From contig NZ_CP041191.1 of the NCBI RefSeq assembly GCF_006517275.1, positions 1,917,001 to 1,981,000 of the forward strand: a DNA stretch of 64,000 nucleotides. The letters run 5' to 3'. The notes below the pieces were generated by a model. The model was not told where the DNA came from, did not search any database, and saw nothing but the letters and a program-made list of their open reading frames with translations. This DNA comes from Labrenzia sp. PHM005. GTDB lineage: Bacteria > Pseudomonadota > Alphaproteobacteria > Rhizobiales > Stappiaceae. Both the position numbers and the translations under genes were made by a program. Below, piece after piece: positions 45,286 to 54,695 of this stretch (position 1 is its first letter; each line of letters begins with the position of its first letter).

Positions 45286-45605
45286 CGTGATGCCCCTCCC
45301 GTCTAGTGCCGTTCTCGCGCCTGACTCGGCTTTCCGGGAATTTATGATAGGCGAAGACCGTCAATTGTCCAAGTGTCTGCAAAAACACCGCGATTGGGTT
45401 TGCAGAACCTGGTGACAGCTTCCTAAGGTCGCTGTGTTTTGGGAAGTCTGCTGCAATCAATCTTGGGAAAGCGGATTTTTTGTGCCGCCGAGGGGCGGAG
45501 ATTAATTCAGTTTTTAATGCAACTCATTCGCAACTGGGTTGACAGTTGCGAATGAGTTGCAATATCAATTGCGAGAAGGGTCAATACTCAAAGGGACATT
45601 TCAAA
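45286..45605. promoter_or_regulatory. sit promoter region with a Mur/Fur-like dyad
   Basis: 320-bp gap before sitA, with no gene supported. The arms TGCAACTCATTCGCAACTG (45518-45536) and its exact complement (45543-45561) form a perfect 19-base inverted repeat with a 6-base spacer. Each arm resembles a Mur/Irr/Fur-type box (TTGC-N9-GCAA). A further TTGCGA half-site lies near 45570. Probable Mn2+-dependent repression by Mur. Confidence 0.65.
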
Positions 45606-46505
45606 GTGAAAAAGACATTTCTCTTCGCCGCAGTTGCGGCAGTTGCCGTGGCAGCGGCTTCAGGGGCCTCGGCCAAGGACAAGATGAAGGTTGTGACGAC
45701 CTTCACTGTGATCGCTGATATGGCTGCAAATGTTGCCGGCGACGCTGCTGAGGTTGTCTCTATCACAAAGCCGGGGGCTGAAATCCATGGTTATGAGCCG
45801 ACACCTCAAGACATCGTTCGGGCCCATGATGCCGATCTGATCCTTTGGAACGGTATGAACCTCGAGCTCTGGTTTGAACAGTTCCTGGCCAATGTTGGTG
45901 AGGTTCCATCCGCCACTTTGACCGACGGTATCGACCCGATTTCCATCAAAAGCGGATCTTATGAGGGCAAGCCCAATCCGCACGCCTGGATGGGTCTTGG
46001 CAATGCGCAGATCTATATCGACAACATTGCAGCAGCGTTTTCAAAACATGATCCGGACAACGCGGCGACGTATGAAAAGAATGCCGAAGCCTACAAACAA
46101 GAACTGCGTGCGGTCATTGAACCTCTGCAGGCAACGATCAACAAGGTCCCGGAAAACAAGCGCTGGCTGGTCACTTGTGAAGGCGCCTTTAGTTATCTCG
46201 CCCGCGATTTCGGCATGAAGGAACTGTATCTGTGGCCAATGAACGCCGATCAGGTCGGGACACCGAAACAGGTGCGGTCTGTGATTGATGGTGTCAGGGA
46301 AAACAATATTCCGGTCGTTTTTTGTGAGAGCACGGTCAATACGGCGCCTGCCGAACAGGTCGCCCGGGAAACCGGCGTGTCTTATGGCGGCGTCCTCTAC
46401 GTCGACTCCCTCAGTGAAGCCGATGGCGCCGTTCCAACTTACCTCGATCTTTTGAAAGTCACCTCAAGCACGGTCGCTGAAGGCCTTGCAGCTGCAACCA
46501 ACTGA
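45606..46505 (+). CDS. sitA: SitA-like manganese/iron ABC transporter substrate-binding protein
   Basis: 299-aa cluster A-I (TroA-fold) metal-binding protein. Signal peptide (TFLFAAVAAVAVAAASGASA), His in GAEIHGYEPTP, His in PNPHAWMGL, Glu in VTCEGAFSYLARDFG (Mn/Fe proteins have Glu here, zinc ZnuA has His), and Asp in YVDSLS. This suits Mn2+/Fe2+ rather than zinc. The start is a GTG at 45606, with AAGGGA 9 nt upstream. First gene of sitABCD. Confidence 0.9.
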   Translation: MKKTFLFAAVAAVAVAAASGASAKDKMKVVTTFTVIADMAANVAGDAAEVVSITKPGAEIHGYEPTPQDIVRAHDADLILWNGMNLELWFEQFLANVGEVPSATLTDGIDPISIKSGSYEGKPNPHAWMGLGNAQIYIDNIAAAFSKHDPDNAATYEKNAEAYKQELRAVIEPLQATINKVPENKRWLVTCEGAFSYLARDFGMKELYLWPMNADQVGTPKQVRSVIDGVRENNIPVVFCESTVNTAPAEQVARETGVSYGGVLYVDSLSEADGAVPTYLDLLKVTSSTVAEGLAAATN

Positions 46506-46624
46506 GTGCGTTTGTCTGCTGAGCCCTGTTATTGCAGTTGTTTTGCAGATGAATGCAGCACACAATCACCTAAAGCGTCTAAGGGCGAAAAAGCTGCATG
46601 TTGAATGTTTTGAGGGAAGCGGGA

Positions 46625-47497
46625 ATGGAGGTGGCTCCAGACCAAGCCGACAATGGGATTTCGGCTGAAGACGTGACGGTCACTTACCGAAACGGCCATA
46701 CCGCTCTTTGGAATGCAAGTTTTGACATTCCGCGCGGCACGGTGACAGCTTTGGTCGGGGTCAACGGTGCCGGAAAATCGACCCTCTTTAAGGCGATCAT
46801 GGGTTTTGTGCCTGCGGCCAAGGGCGATATCCGAATTCTCGATATGAGCGTCCGTGAGGCCTTACGGAAAAACCTGGTCGCTTATGTCCCTCAATCGGAA
46901 GAAGTAGATTGGTCGTTTCCGGTGCTGGTCGAAGATGTGGTCATGATGGGCCGTTATGGCCACATGGGCTTTCTGCGCTGGCCAAAAAAGGCAGATCACG
47001 AGGCGGTGTCAGAGGCGCTTGCCAGGGTCAATATGCAGGATTTCCGGCACCGTCAGATCGGGGAACTTTCCGGCGGACAAAGAAAACGGGTGTTTCTAGC
47101 CAGAGCATTGGCGCAGGACGGTCAAGTCATCTTGCTGGATGAACCCTTTACCGGCGTTGATGTGAAAACCGAAGAGCAGATTGTCGAGCTCCTGCGCGAG
47201 CTGCGTGCAGAAGGCCGGGTCATGCTGGTATCTACACACAATCTCGGTTCTGTGCCGGAATTCTGTGACCGGACGGTGCTGGTCAAAGGAACCGTGCTGG
47301 CGCATGGCCCAACGGAGACAACGTTCACGCGTGAGAACCTGGAGCATGCCTTTGGCGGGGTTCTGCGCCACTTTACCATCAGTGATCAGACGCTTCACAC
47401 AGATGGGGACGACCGCACGGTCACCATCCTGACCGACGATGAGCGGCCCTTTGTGCAGTATGGTGGTGAAGTGCAAACCACTGAGGGGCGGAAATGA
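46625..47497 (+). CDS. sitB: SitB-like manganese/iron ABC transporter ATPase
   Basis: 290-aa ATP-binding subunit. Walker [16 protein letters not shown]-loop [14 protein letters not shown], signature [15 protein letters not shown], Walker [13 protein letters not shown] and H-loop VSTHNLG. The ATG at 46625, 7 nt after GAGGGA, is preferred; an ATG at 46598 would add nine residues. It overlaps sitC by 4 nt. Confidence 0.92.
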   Translation: MEVAPDQADNGISAEDVTVTYRNGHTALWNASFDIPRGTVTALVGVNGAGKSTLFKAIMGFVPAAKGDIRILDMSVREALRKNLVAYVPQSEEVDWSFPVLVEDVVMMGRYGHMGFLRWPKKADHEAVSEALARVNMQDFRHRQIGELSGGQRKRVFLARALAQDGQVILLDEPFTGVDVKTEEQIVELLRELRAEGRVMLVSTHNLGSVPEFCDRTVLVKGTVLAHGPTETTFTRENLEHAFGGVLRHFTISDQTLHTDGDDRTVTILTDDERPFVQYGGEVQTTEGRK

Positions 47498-48396
47498 TAT
47501 CCGTTCTATTGGAGCCGTTCAGTTACAGTTACATGACCAATGCCATGTGGGTGTCGGCCCTGGTCGGCGGGGTCTGCGCATTTTTGTCTGCTTACCTGAT
47601 GCTCAAAGGCTGGTCGCTGATCGGCGATGCGCTGTCTCACTCGGTGGTGCCAGGTGTGGCGGGCGCCTATATCCTCGGCCTGCCGTTCGCGCTGGGCGCC
47701 TTTATCGCAGGAGGGCTCGCAGCCGGGGCCATGCTGTTTCTGTCCGAACGATCTGGCTTGAAGGTCGATGTCATCATCGGGCTGATCTTCACTTCCTTCT
47801 TTGGACTGGGCCTGTTCATCGTTTCGGTCAATCCCATGTCGGTGTCGATCCAAACCATCACGATGGGCAACATTCTGGCGATCACACCTGAAGACACCCT
47901 GCAGCTTGCGATCATTGGATTTGTCTCGTTGGCTGTTCTTCTCGTTAAGTGGAAGGACCTGATGGTGACCTTCTTTGACGAGAACCATGCCCGGACAATT
48001 GGGCTTCGGCCTGGCCTTTTAAAGGCCGTCTTCTTTATCCTGCTGTCGGCCTCTGTTGTGGCAGCGATGCAAACGGTTGGGGCTTTTCTTGTTATTGCCA
48101 TGGTCGTAACACCCGGCGCGACGGCCTATCTGCTGTGCGACCGCTTTCCACGGTTGATCATGCTGTCGGTCGTGATCGGATCGCTCACCAGTTTTGTTGG
48201 CGCCTACATCAGCTATTTTCTGGACGGTGCAACGGGCGGAATCATCGTCACCCTGCAAACACTGATCTTTCTCGTGGCCTTTGTGTTTGCGCCCAAACAC
48301 GGCCTTCTGGCTGCCCGCCGCAAGGCGGCTGAAGCTCTGCGCCAAGGGCCGGCTGACACAAACATGCACCAGACCGTCATCGGGGAGGACCTGTGA
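47494..48396 (+). CDS. sitC: SitC-like manganese/iron ABC transporter permease
   Basis: 300-aa integral membrane subunit of the ABC-3 family with about eight to nine helices. Characteristic [21 protein letters not shown] near the N-terminus and [19 protein letters not shown] later. It overlaps sitB and sitD by 4 nt each. The protein pairs with SitD to form the membrane channel. Confidence 0.92.
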   Translation: MISVLLEPFSYSYMTNAMWVSALVGGVCAFLSAYLMLKGWSLIGDALSHSVVPGVAGAYILGLPFALGAFIAGGLAAGAMLFLSERSGLKVDVIIGLIFTSFFGLGLFIVSVNPMSVSIQTITMGNILAITPEDTLQLAIIGFVSLAVLLVKWKDLMVTFFDENHARTIGLRPGLLKAVFFILLSASVVAAMQTVGAFLVIAMVVTPGATAYLLCDRFPRLIMLSVVIGSLTSFVGAYISYFLDGATGGIIVTLQTLIFLVAFVFAPKHGLLAARRKAAEALRQGPADTNMHQTVIGEDL

Positions 48397-49262
48397 TAGA
48401 CCTCGATTTGTTGATGCTGCCGTTCAAATTCGCGTTCATGCAGAACGCCTTTTTGATTTGCATGCTTGTTTCCGTTCCAACCGCGCTCTTGTCCTGCTTT
48501 CTGGTGATGAAGGGTTGGGCCTTGATGGGGGATGCTGTCAGCCACGCTGTGCTGCCCGGCATTGTGCTTGCCTACATCTTCGGAATTCCTCTGATCCTGG
48601 GGGCGTTTGGAGCAGGAATGATCTGCGCCGTTGCGACGGGCTATTTGTCCGGCAACAGCCGGGTCAAGCAAGACACGGTCATGGGGGTCGTCTTCTCCGG
48701 CATGTTTGGTCTTGGCATTGTGCTTTATGTTTCGATCGAAACGAATGCGCACCTAGATCACATCCTTTTTGGCAACATGCTGGGGGTTGGCAGTCAGAAC
48801 CTTTGGACAGCGGGCATTATTTCGGTGCTGGTTGCTGGTGCGCTTGTCTTGAAATGGAAAGATCTTGTGCTGCACAGTTTTGATGCCGCTCAGGCGCAAG
48901 CGTCCGGCCTTCCGGTCAATGTGCTGCACTACGGAATGCTGGCAGCCCTGTCCTTAACGATTGTTGCCACGTTGTCTGCGGCCGGATTGATCCTCGCGAT
49001 CGGCTTGCTGATCGCTCCGGGCGCGATTGCCTTTTTACTGGTGCGCAAGTTTGGCACCATGCTTTGGATCTCTGTGATTGTCTGTATGGGATCCATGCTT
49101 GCCGGGACTTACCTGAGCTTCTTTTTGGACAGTGCCCCGGCGCCGACGATCGTGCTGATCCTGACGGCTGTCTTTATGATTGCGTTTATCCGGCGCCAAA
49201 TTGTGACCCGGCGAATGTCGATGCGCCGGATTTCTCAGACTGAAGCGACTGCATCGGAATAA
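48393..49262 (+). CDS. sitD: SitD-like manganese/iron ABC transporter permease
   Basis: 289-aa second ABC-3 permease. Family blocks: GWALMGDAVSHAVLPGIVLAY and GLLIAPGAIAFLLVRKFG. The start is a GTG at 48393 (GGGGAGGA upstream), overlapping the sitC stop. It is the last gene of sitABCD and is followed by the hairpin at 49268. Confidence 0.92.
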   Translation: MIDLDLLMLPFKFAFMQNAFLICMLVSVPTALLSCFLVMKGWALMGDAVSHAVLPGIVLAYIFGIPLILGAFGAGMICAVATGYLSGNSRVKQDTVMGVVFSGMFGLGIVLYVSIETNAHLDHILFGNMLGVGSQNLWTAGIISVLVAGALVLKWKDLVLHSFDAAQAQASGLPVNVLHYGMLAALSLTIVATLSAAGLILAIGLLIAPGAIAFLLVRKFGTMLWISVIVCMGSMLAGTYLSFFLDSAPAPTIVLILTAVFMIAFIRRQIVTRRMSMRRISQTEATASE

Positions 49263-49295
49263 AAAAAAGCCGGCTCACGCACTCGCGGGCCGGCT
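49261..49295 (-). terminator. Intrinsic terminator for the minus-strand MBL gene
   Basis: Stem AGCCGGC (49268-49274) with GCCGGCT (49289-49295). On the minus strand it is followed by eight Ts (49261-49268), a strong terminator for the gene ending at 49322. The same hairpin may also block sitD read-through, although the plus side has no T-run. Confidence 0.75.
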
Positions 49296-49321
49296 CAATT
49301 GTTTGATCAAGGATCTTTCGA

Positions 49322-50380
49322 TCAGTTCTGCACTGGTAGAGTTAGAGAGACCAGGTCAGTCCCAACAATCGTGTCTCCTTCAAACCCGCTGTCCGAAACT
49401 GCGCCGAGATAATCTTCATTGGCCAAGGCGCCGTCAGGCAACTTGTAAGGGCCTTGGCGCGGTGCGCCAACGGGTGGGATCAAATGGGTCAGCATGAGAT
49501 GTTTGACACCAGCCCGGCGGGCCAAATGGCCAAGATCGGTGGCATTGCTTTGCCGGAAATAGATCGGCGGCGGGAAGCCGGTGCCGCCATCGGGACCCAT
49601 CACCGGATGGATCGTGGAATGAACCACGATGTCAGCGCCATTCGCAAGTTTTTCAACCTGGGCTGATGTAGACGTTTCCCGAGGTGGCTTACGGGTGTCG
49701 TTTCCAGCGTCCCCGCCGATTACGACACTGCCGGCCGGCGTATCGACCCGGTAGGAAGCATGACCTGCAATATGAGTTGAGCGGATTGCACTGACTGTGA
49801 CATCGCCCTTGGCCCAAACCTGTTTCGCATCCTCTTCAGGCTTGAAGTCTTTCACGTTGATCAGGTCTGCAGGGCCACCGGGGAGCCGTTTTTTGTTTTC
49901 GGCAAGACGCTGGGCGATTTCTCCAGAATTGATGAGCGCATCCCCGATATGTTTGGCAAAGCGTTCGCAGCTCAGGGCAAAACCAAGAGGAGACTTGGTT
50001 TCCTCGCTGCACACCAAATCCACCTTCGGACCGCCTGAATTGAAGTGCCAGCGCAACTGCATCATGTCGGCCAGGCCTTCGGTGTGGTCGGAGTGCAGAT
50101 GGGTTAGAAAAACCGCGTCTAGTTTTCCGACCGGAACACCAGCCTGTGACAGGCGTTGTGTGGTTCCCCGCCCGGTGTCGAACTGCAGGCGAACGTCATT
50201 GCATTTGTTTTCCTGCGATCCGTATTGAACAAGAGTACCGGCACCCGCCTGTCCTTGAAAGACAGGAGGTCCGCCTTGGGTGCCGGTTAGTGTCACTTTT
50301 AGGCAAGGTTCCGCCATGGCAGTCTGAGCAGCAAAGGTACCCAAACCAATCAGCATTCCTGAGATTACTGTTCTCAACAT
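49322..50380 (-). CDS. Periplasmic MBL-fold metallohydrolase
   Basis: 352-aa exported hydrolase of the metallo-beta-lactamase fold, closest in pattern to the ribonuclease Z/arylsulfatase-like group. The signal peptide (VISGMLIGLGTFAAQTAMA) is followed by metal motifs THLHSDHTEG (HxHxDH), GHASYRV, VIGGDAGND and late TIHPVMGPD and LTHLIPP. The start is the ATG at 50380 with GGAGG 5 nt upstream. Its place beside YciI and the FAH/dioxygenase operon suggests hydrolysis of an ester or lactone from an aromatic substrate, which is inference. Confidence 0.78.
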   Translation of the reverse strand: MLRTVISGMLIGLGTFAAQTAMAEPCLKVTLTGTQGGPPVFQGQAGAGTLVQYGSQENKCNDVRLQFDTGRGTTQRLSQAGVPVGKLDAVFLTHLHSDHTEGLADMMQLRWHFNSGGPKVDLVCSEETKSPLGFALSCERFAKHIGDALINSGEIAQRLAENKKRLPGGPADLINVKDFKPEEDAKQVWAKGDVTVSAIRSTHIAGHASYRVDTPAGSVVIGGDAGNDTRKPPRETSTSAQVEKLANGADIVVHSTIHPVMGPDGGTGFPPPIYFRQSNATDLGHLARRAGVKHLMLTHLIPPVGAPRQGPYKLPDGALANEDYLGAVSDSGFEGDTIVGTDLVSLTLPVQN

Positions 50381-50475
50381 TATCTCCTCCCAACAGTTTT
50401 CGTTTTGAACGGCGTGTTTTTGTTGGGCCACCGGAGCTCAGGATTGGCTGCCGGCCGCCAGTTAGCTTTTTGATG

Positions 50476-50862
50476 TCATTTGAAGTCGATTTTTCCAGTA
50501 GACAGGCCGACCGATAGGGTGAAGCTGCCTTCATTGATCAGCCAGCGGCGGATTGTGTAGCTGCGTACTCCGCGCGCATGCATGGGGTCACCATCTGCAA
50601 GTTCCCGAGCGGCATCGAGCGATTCAGCTCTGTAAACAATCATACCTTCTCCGAACATCTCTTCACCGCTTTCGTCAGAGACAGGGCCGGCGAATGCGAG
50701 ACTGCCTGCGGCCTCCATTTTGGCTTGGTAGGCAAGATGATCGGGCAGGGTGCCTGGAATATCTGCGTCGGGTCCTACTGGCTTGGTATTCACTACATAA
50801 AGCTCAAGCGCCAGGGCGCCTCGTTCTTTGGCTGTGCGTTTGTAATCTTCCCACTTGGGCAT
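50476..50862 (-). CDS. YciI-family protein
   Basis: 128-aa ferredoxin-like-fold protein of the YciI/YCII group. The pattern DHLAYQAKMEAAGSLAFAGPVS and the MIVYRAESLDAARELADGDP block are typical, with the family His-Asp pair near the start (PDHL). Family members include TftG, which removes chloride from 5-chlorohydroxyquinol. Here it stands back to back with an operon ending in an intradiol dioxygenase. The shared promoter region holds the operator-like site at 50891-50907. Confidence 0.78.
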   Translation of the reverse strand: MPKWEDYKRTAKERGALALELYVVNTKPVGPDADIPGTLPDHLAYQAKMEAAGSLAFAGPVSDESGEEMFGEGMIVYRAESLDAARELADGDPMHARGVRSYTIRRWLINEGSFTLSVGLSTGKIDFK

Positions 50863-50890
50863 TCCGTTTCTCCCGATTTTTGGTGAGTAT

Positions 50891-50907
50891 AAAAAAATCG
50901 ATATTAT
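50891..50907. promoter_or_regulatory. Candidate operator of the GntR regulator at the FAH operon
   Basis: The complement of this 17-mer (ATAATATCGATTTTTTT) matches 16 of 17 positions with 57652-57668, next to the start of the FadR-type GntR gene. Located between divergent YciI and FAH genes. The TTGACA at 50908-50913 right beside it could be a -35 element. Confidence 0.6.
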
Positions 50908-50966
50908 TTGACAAATGAAAAAAACGTCGTCAAAGTGGAGTCAGATTTCGAAACACCGAGGAAACT

Positions 50967-51848
50967 ATGCGCTTCATTGTGGGAACGGGGCCGGCAGGGC
51001 CAGGCGTCTACCTGAACGAGGGGGAACAGGCGTGGAATTTAACGGCACTCGACAATGCCGTTGGCCATGATCTGATGGGACTAATTGCCGGTGCAGCTGA
51101 TGCTGCGGCTTTAGCGGCCCGCAAGGACGGTGTGGCCGCGTGTGACGCTGCAGCCATCACACCTGCGCTACCGGTAACGAAGCCCGGTAAGATTATCTGT
51201 CTCGGCCTCAATTACGTCGACCACATCAAAGAGGGTGGATACGATGTGCCCACCTATCCTGCGCTGTTTATGCGTTCTACCACCTCAATGATCCCTGCAG
51301 GCGCGCCAATGGTCCGGCCTTCCTGTTCTGAGCAGCTGGATTATGAAGCCGAATTGATGGTGATCATCGGCAAAGGCGGGCGGCATATCAGCGAAGCTGA
51401 TGCTCTTGATCATGTCTTTGGCTACACGCTGTTTAATGATGGGTCCGTGCGCGAATACCAGCGCAAGACGCACCAGTGGACGCCGGGCAAAAATTTTGAT
51501 GGCACAGGCCCAATTGGTCCAGTCGTCGTCACTCCGGATGAGCTTCCCGCGGGCGCAGAAGGGCTGAAGATTGAAAGCCGCGTCGGCAGCGAGATCCTTC
51601 AAAGCGCGACCACATCCGATATGCTTTGGAGTGTTGCGCGCACCATTTCCACCGTCTCTGAATATACGACTCTCGAGCCGGGTGATTATCTGGCGATGGG
51701 CACCCCTCCAGGGGTTGGTCATGCCAAGACTCCGCAGCGCTGGTTGCGCCCAGGCGAGATTGTCGAAGTTGAGATTGAGGGCATCGGCATATGCGCCAAT
51801 CCGATTGTAGCCGAAGAAGATATATCTGCGACGGAGGCCGCTGAATGA
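50967..51848 (+). CDS. Fumarylacetoacetate hydrolase-family enzyme
   Basis: 293-aa FAH-superfamily protein, covering hydratases, isomerases and C-C hydrolases acting on beta-diketone or oxo-acid ring-cleavage products. Motifs KPGKIICLGLNYVDHIKE, metal ligands in LDYEAELMVIIGKGGR and FNDGSVREYQRKTHQW, and MGTPPGVGHAKTP near the end. The N-terminal extension (about 60 residues) is also typical. First gene of the plus-strand operon; overlaps the nitroreductase gene by 4 nt. Confidence 0.86.
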   Translation: MRFIVGTGPAGPGVYLNEGEQAWNLTALDNAVGHDLMGLIAGAADAAALAARKDGVAACDAAAITPALPVTKPGKIICLGLNYVDHIKEGGYDVPTYPALFMRSTTSMIPAGAPMVRPSCSEQLDYEAELMVIIGKGGRHISEADALDHVFGYTLFNDGSVREYQRKTHQWTPGKNFDGTGPIGPVVVTPDELPAGAEGLKIESRVGSEILQSATTSDMLWSVARTISTVSEYTTLEPGDYLAMGTPPGVGHAKTPQRWLRPGEIVEVEIEGIGICANPIVAEEDISATEAAE

Positions 51849-52525
51849 CGATGTCTGCCTCAGTCGCGCCTGTTGGTGAGGCCCTGGAAAAACTCCGGGC
51901 CGAGGCGCAAGACGTGGTGCGGTCCTTGCGGGGCCGGATCCCGCACCTTGACGATGATGGAATAGATCTCATTCTTCGGGGAGCACGCTCGCATTATGCT
52001 TGGCAGGACAAGCCTGTGTCCCGTGAGAATTTGGAAGCGCTTTACGAGATCACCGCTTCCGGTCCGACAAGCATGAATACCTGCCCGGCGCGGTTCTTCT
52101 TCGTTGAAAGCATGGAGGCCAAACAGCGGCTGGCAAAATCGCTGAAGGACAAGAACATCGACAAGATGATGTCAGCGCCGGTGAGCGTCATCATCGCCCA
52201 TGATCTCGAATTCTGGAGAGAACTGCCGTTCCTATTTCCGCATGAGGACCGCAGGCCGCATTTTGTAGGCAAACCCGAGCACTCGGAGACAACAGCGTTT
52301 CGCAATGGAACCTTGCAAGGCGCCTACTTCATGATTGCGGCGCGGGCGCTAGGGCTTGATGTTGGGGCCATGTCCGGATTTTCGAACCAGATCGTGGATG
52401 AAGAGTTTTTTGCAGGGACAACTCTCAAGTCCAACTTCCTGTGTAATTTGGGCTATGCGGATGAAAGCGCATTGTTCCAGAAATTGCCACGGTTGCCGTT
52501 TGAGACGGCTTGCAAGTTTCTCTGA
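51845..52525 (+). CDS. Nitroreductase-family protein (RutE/HadB-like)
   Basis: 226-aa flavoprotein reductase. ITASGPTSMNTCPARFFFV (FMN loop), MSGFSNQIVDEEFFAGT and SNFLCNLGYADESALFQKLPR match the RutE/HadB subgroup, which reduces malonic semialdehyde or related small aldehydes. It lies between FAH and OsmC genes. No uracil-catabolic rutABCDF genes are visible, so here it probably serves another pathway. Confidence 0.82.
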   Translation: MTMSASVAPVGEALEKLRAEAQDVVRSLRGRIPHLDDDGIDLILRGARSHYAWQDKPVSRENLEALYEITASGPTSMNTCPARFFFVESMEAKQRLAKSLKDKNIDKMMSAPVSVIIAHDLEFWRELPFLFPHEDRRPHFVGKPEHSETTAFRNGTLQGAYFMIAARALGLDVGAMSGFSNQIVDEEFFAGTTLKSNFLCNLGYADESALFQKLPRLPFETACKFL

Positions 52526-52534
52526 GGGACTCAG

Positions 52535-52990
52535 ATGGCCATTCGGCAAAAAACAGTCATTACGGTTCGTATGACCGGCACTGCCAGCAGCCATTCCCGC
52601 TGCGAGGTTCTGGTGCGCGATCTGAAGTCCGAGATTGATGAACCGGTTGAACGAGGCGGCACCAACACCGGGTTCTCTCCGACCGAAACCGCTTATGCGG
52701 CGCTGATCGGCTGCACGAACACCATCGGCAACAAATGTGCAGACAAGCTTGGGGCCGATATCGGCCACCTCAGCTTTCAAATGGAAATTGATTTCGACCG
52801 GCGGGGCGTCCTCTTGATGGAGGAAGTGGATGTTCCATTCAAGGAAATCCGGCTCGACATCACGTCCGATGGCCCGGCGAGTGACGAAGAACTCGCGCAG
52901 GTCGCGGAAGAAACAGCCAAATATTGCCCGATTTCAAAGCTCTATGAACAAGCGGGAACCAATCTCGTGATCAGCTGGAAGAAGGCCTGA
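52535..52990 (+). CDS. OsmC-family protein
   Basis: 151-aa OsmC/Ohr-fold protein with the family's two redox cysteines, C60 in AALIGCTNT and C121 in AKYCPISKLY. Usual role: thiol-dependent peroxide reduction. In this operon it may protect against quinone- or peroxide-type by-products. It follows the nitroreductase by 9 nt and precedes the TRAP binding protein. Confidence 0.85.
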   Translation: MAIRQKTVITVRMTGTASSHSRCEVLVRDLKSEIDEPVERGGTNTGFSPTETAYAALIGCTNTIGNKCADKLGADIGHLSFQMEIDFDRRGVLLMEEVDVPFKEIRLDITSDGPASDEELAQVAEETAKYCPISKLYEQAGTNLVISWKKA

Positions 52991-53020
52991 AACCTCGGAA
53001 GTTTTTTGGGAGGAAATACA

Positions 53021-54106
53021 ATGATCGGAAAACTGACTAGACGGAGCGTGATTGCACTTGCAGCGTTGAGCGCAACGGCAATGCCATCCTTCGCGACCGA
53101 AGTTATCAAAGCGGTAGCGATCGACGGCTATCCGTCCAGAGCTATGTGGGTGAAAGAATTCTCAGAGTTCTTCATCCCAGAAGTCGATAAGCGCCTTGCC
53201 AAGACCGGCAATTACAAGATCGAATGGCAAGAAAGCTATGGCGGTTCTATCGTCAAGCCGAAGGGCGTCCTTGAGGGGATTAAACTTGGCCTCGGCGACA
53301 TCGGTATCGTCACCACGATTTTCCATTCATCGAAACTGCCAAGCCAGGCTTTGTCGGCTGTGACACCGTTTATCGCGCCGGATGCAAGAGCGGTAGCGAA
53401 GGCGGTCGATGAAATCGCCAAAGAATTCCCGACCATGCAGAAGGAATTCGAGGCGCAGAATCAAGTCTATCTGGCAACGGGCGTCGTGCTCGATACCTAT
53501 CAGGTGTTCTCCAAGGAGCCGATTGATTCTATTTCCGATTTGGCCGGATCCAAAGTGGCCGGTGCAGGCATGAACCTGCGGTACCTGGAAGGCCTGGATA
53601 ATGCGGCTGGTGTTCGTGGTGGTCTGACTGACTTCTATAACATGCTGCAGACCGGGCTTGTCGACAATGCCATGTTGTGGCCGGAAGCTGCCAAGACGTT
53701 CAAGATCGCAGAAGTCGCCCCTTATATGCTCAAAGCGGATCTTGGTGCGGTAAATTCCAAGACGATCACCGTCAATAAGGACTACTGGGACAAGTTGCCG
53801 GATGAGGTCAAAGGTGTCCTTCAAGAGGTCGCCGTGGCCTATCGTGACCATGTTGCCGGTGTCGCCATGGACCGGGCGGATGCAAGCCGGACTGCCTACA
53901 TGGAATCGGGTGGAACCGTTGTTGAAATGGATCCGGCCGAGCGCGCTCAATGGGCTGCAAACATGCCGAATATTGCGGTTGAATGGGCAGCTGGTCTCGA
54001 TACGAAGGGCGAGCCGGGCAGTGATATGCTCAAGGCTTATACGGCCAAGCTCAAGGACGCAGGTTATACACCGGTCCGGGACTGGTCTGCGGAACTGACG
54101 CAATAA
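53021..54106 (+). CDS. TRAP transporter substrate-binding protein (DctP family)
   Basis: 361-aa exported binding protein. Signal peptide (RRSVIALAALSATAMPSFA-T), then the DctP fold: VLEGIKLGLGDIGIVTTIFH, GAGMNLRYLEGLDNA and NAMLWPEAAKTFKI. Its sequence is unlike the TakP-like protein at 12695. The ATG at 53021 is chosen, with GGGAGGAAA just upstream. It supplies substrate for the FAH-to-dioxygenase pathway. Confidence 0.84.
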   Translation: MIGKLTRRSVIALAALSATAMPSFATEVIKAVAIDGYPSRAMWVKEFSEFFIPEVDKRLAKTGNYKIEWQESYGGSIVKPKGVLEGIKLGLGDIGIVTTIFHSSKLPSQALSAVTPFIAPDARAVAKAVDEIAKEFPTMQKEFEAQNQVYLATGVVLDTYQVFSKEPIDSISDLAGSKVAGAGMNLRYLEGLDNAAGVRGGLTDFYNMLQTGLVDNAMLWPEAAKTFKIAEVAPYMLKADLGAVNSKTITVNKDYWDKLPDEVKGVLQEVAVAYRDHVAGVAMDRADASRTAYMESGGTVVEMDPAERAQWAANMPNIAVEWAAGLDTKGEPGSDMLKAYTAKLKDAGYTPVRDWSAELTQ

Positions 54107-54134
54107 GCGCCGTATCAGAAACAGGATAGCTCAT

Positions 54135-54695
54135 ATGCTGCGTCTTTTGGACATCGGCCTGCGGGCTATCTCAACAGTGGCCAACTGGGTGGCGATTGGC
54201 GCCAACGCAGTTGGCACATTGATCGTCCTCGCCCTCGTTCTGGTGGTAAGTTATGATGTGGTGGCGCGTGGATTTTTCAACGCGCCATTCAGGGGAGCTG
54301 TCGAAGTTGTACAGTTCTCAATGGTTCTCATTGTCTTCCTACAGTTGCCGGACGTAGTGCGTGTTGGCCGTCTGACCCGCTCGGATGGGTTTCTGACAGT
54401 TTTGGGGGTGACACGCCCTGGTCTTGTAAAGTCGCTCCGCCGGCTGATCGATTTTGCATCTGCCGTGTTCATGGCGCTTGTCGCCTATGCGATCTGGCCA
54501 GAATTCCTAGAAATGTATGAAACAAAAGACTTCTTTGGCGTGCCAGGTGTCTTCACCGCGCCTTGGTGGCCCATAAAACTCGCGATCTATCTCAGTGCGG
54601 GTCTGTGCACAGTGATATTCCTGCTGAAGGTCTATCGGCCAGAAACCAAGCTTCCGCCGTTGCGTATGAAAGTAAACAAAGAGGACCAGGCGTGA
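54135..54695 (+). CDS. TRAP transporter small permease (DctQ family)
   Basis: 186-aa protein with four hydrophobic helices (about 20-43, 55-75, 97-118, 145-165). The family-typical stretch FFNAPFRGAVEVVQFSMVLIV resembles the conserved DctQ region. Its stop overlaps the large-permease GTG start (GTGA). Confidence 0.86.
   Translation: MLRLLDIGLRAISTVANWVAIGANAVGTLIVLALVLVVSYDVVARGFFNAPFRGAVEVVQFSMVLIVFLQLPDVVRVGRLTRSDGFLTVLGVTRPGLVKSLRRLIDFASAVFMALVAYAIWPEFLEMYETKDFFGVPGVFTAPWWPIKLAIYLSAGLCTVIFLLKVYRPETKLPPLRMKVNKEDQA

Noticed and set aside
49268..49295. Hairpin read as a plus-strand terminator for sitD
   Set aside because: The T-run is on the minus-strand side only; the plus side continues CAATTG, so it is annotated for the minus-strand gene.
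51845..52525. Nitroreductase gene read as part of a uracil-degradation (rut) operon
   Set aside because: The sequence is RutE-like, but rutA, B, C, D and F are absent and the neighbours point to aromatic catabolism.
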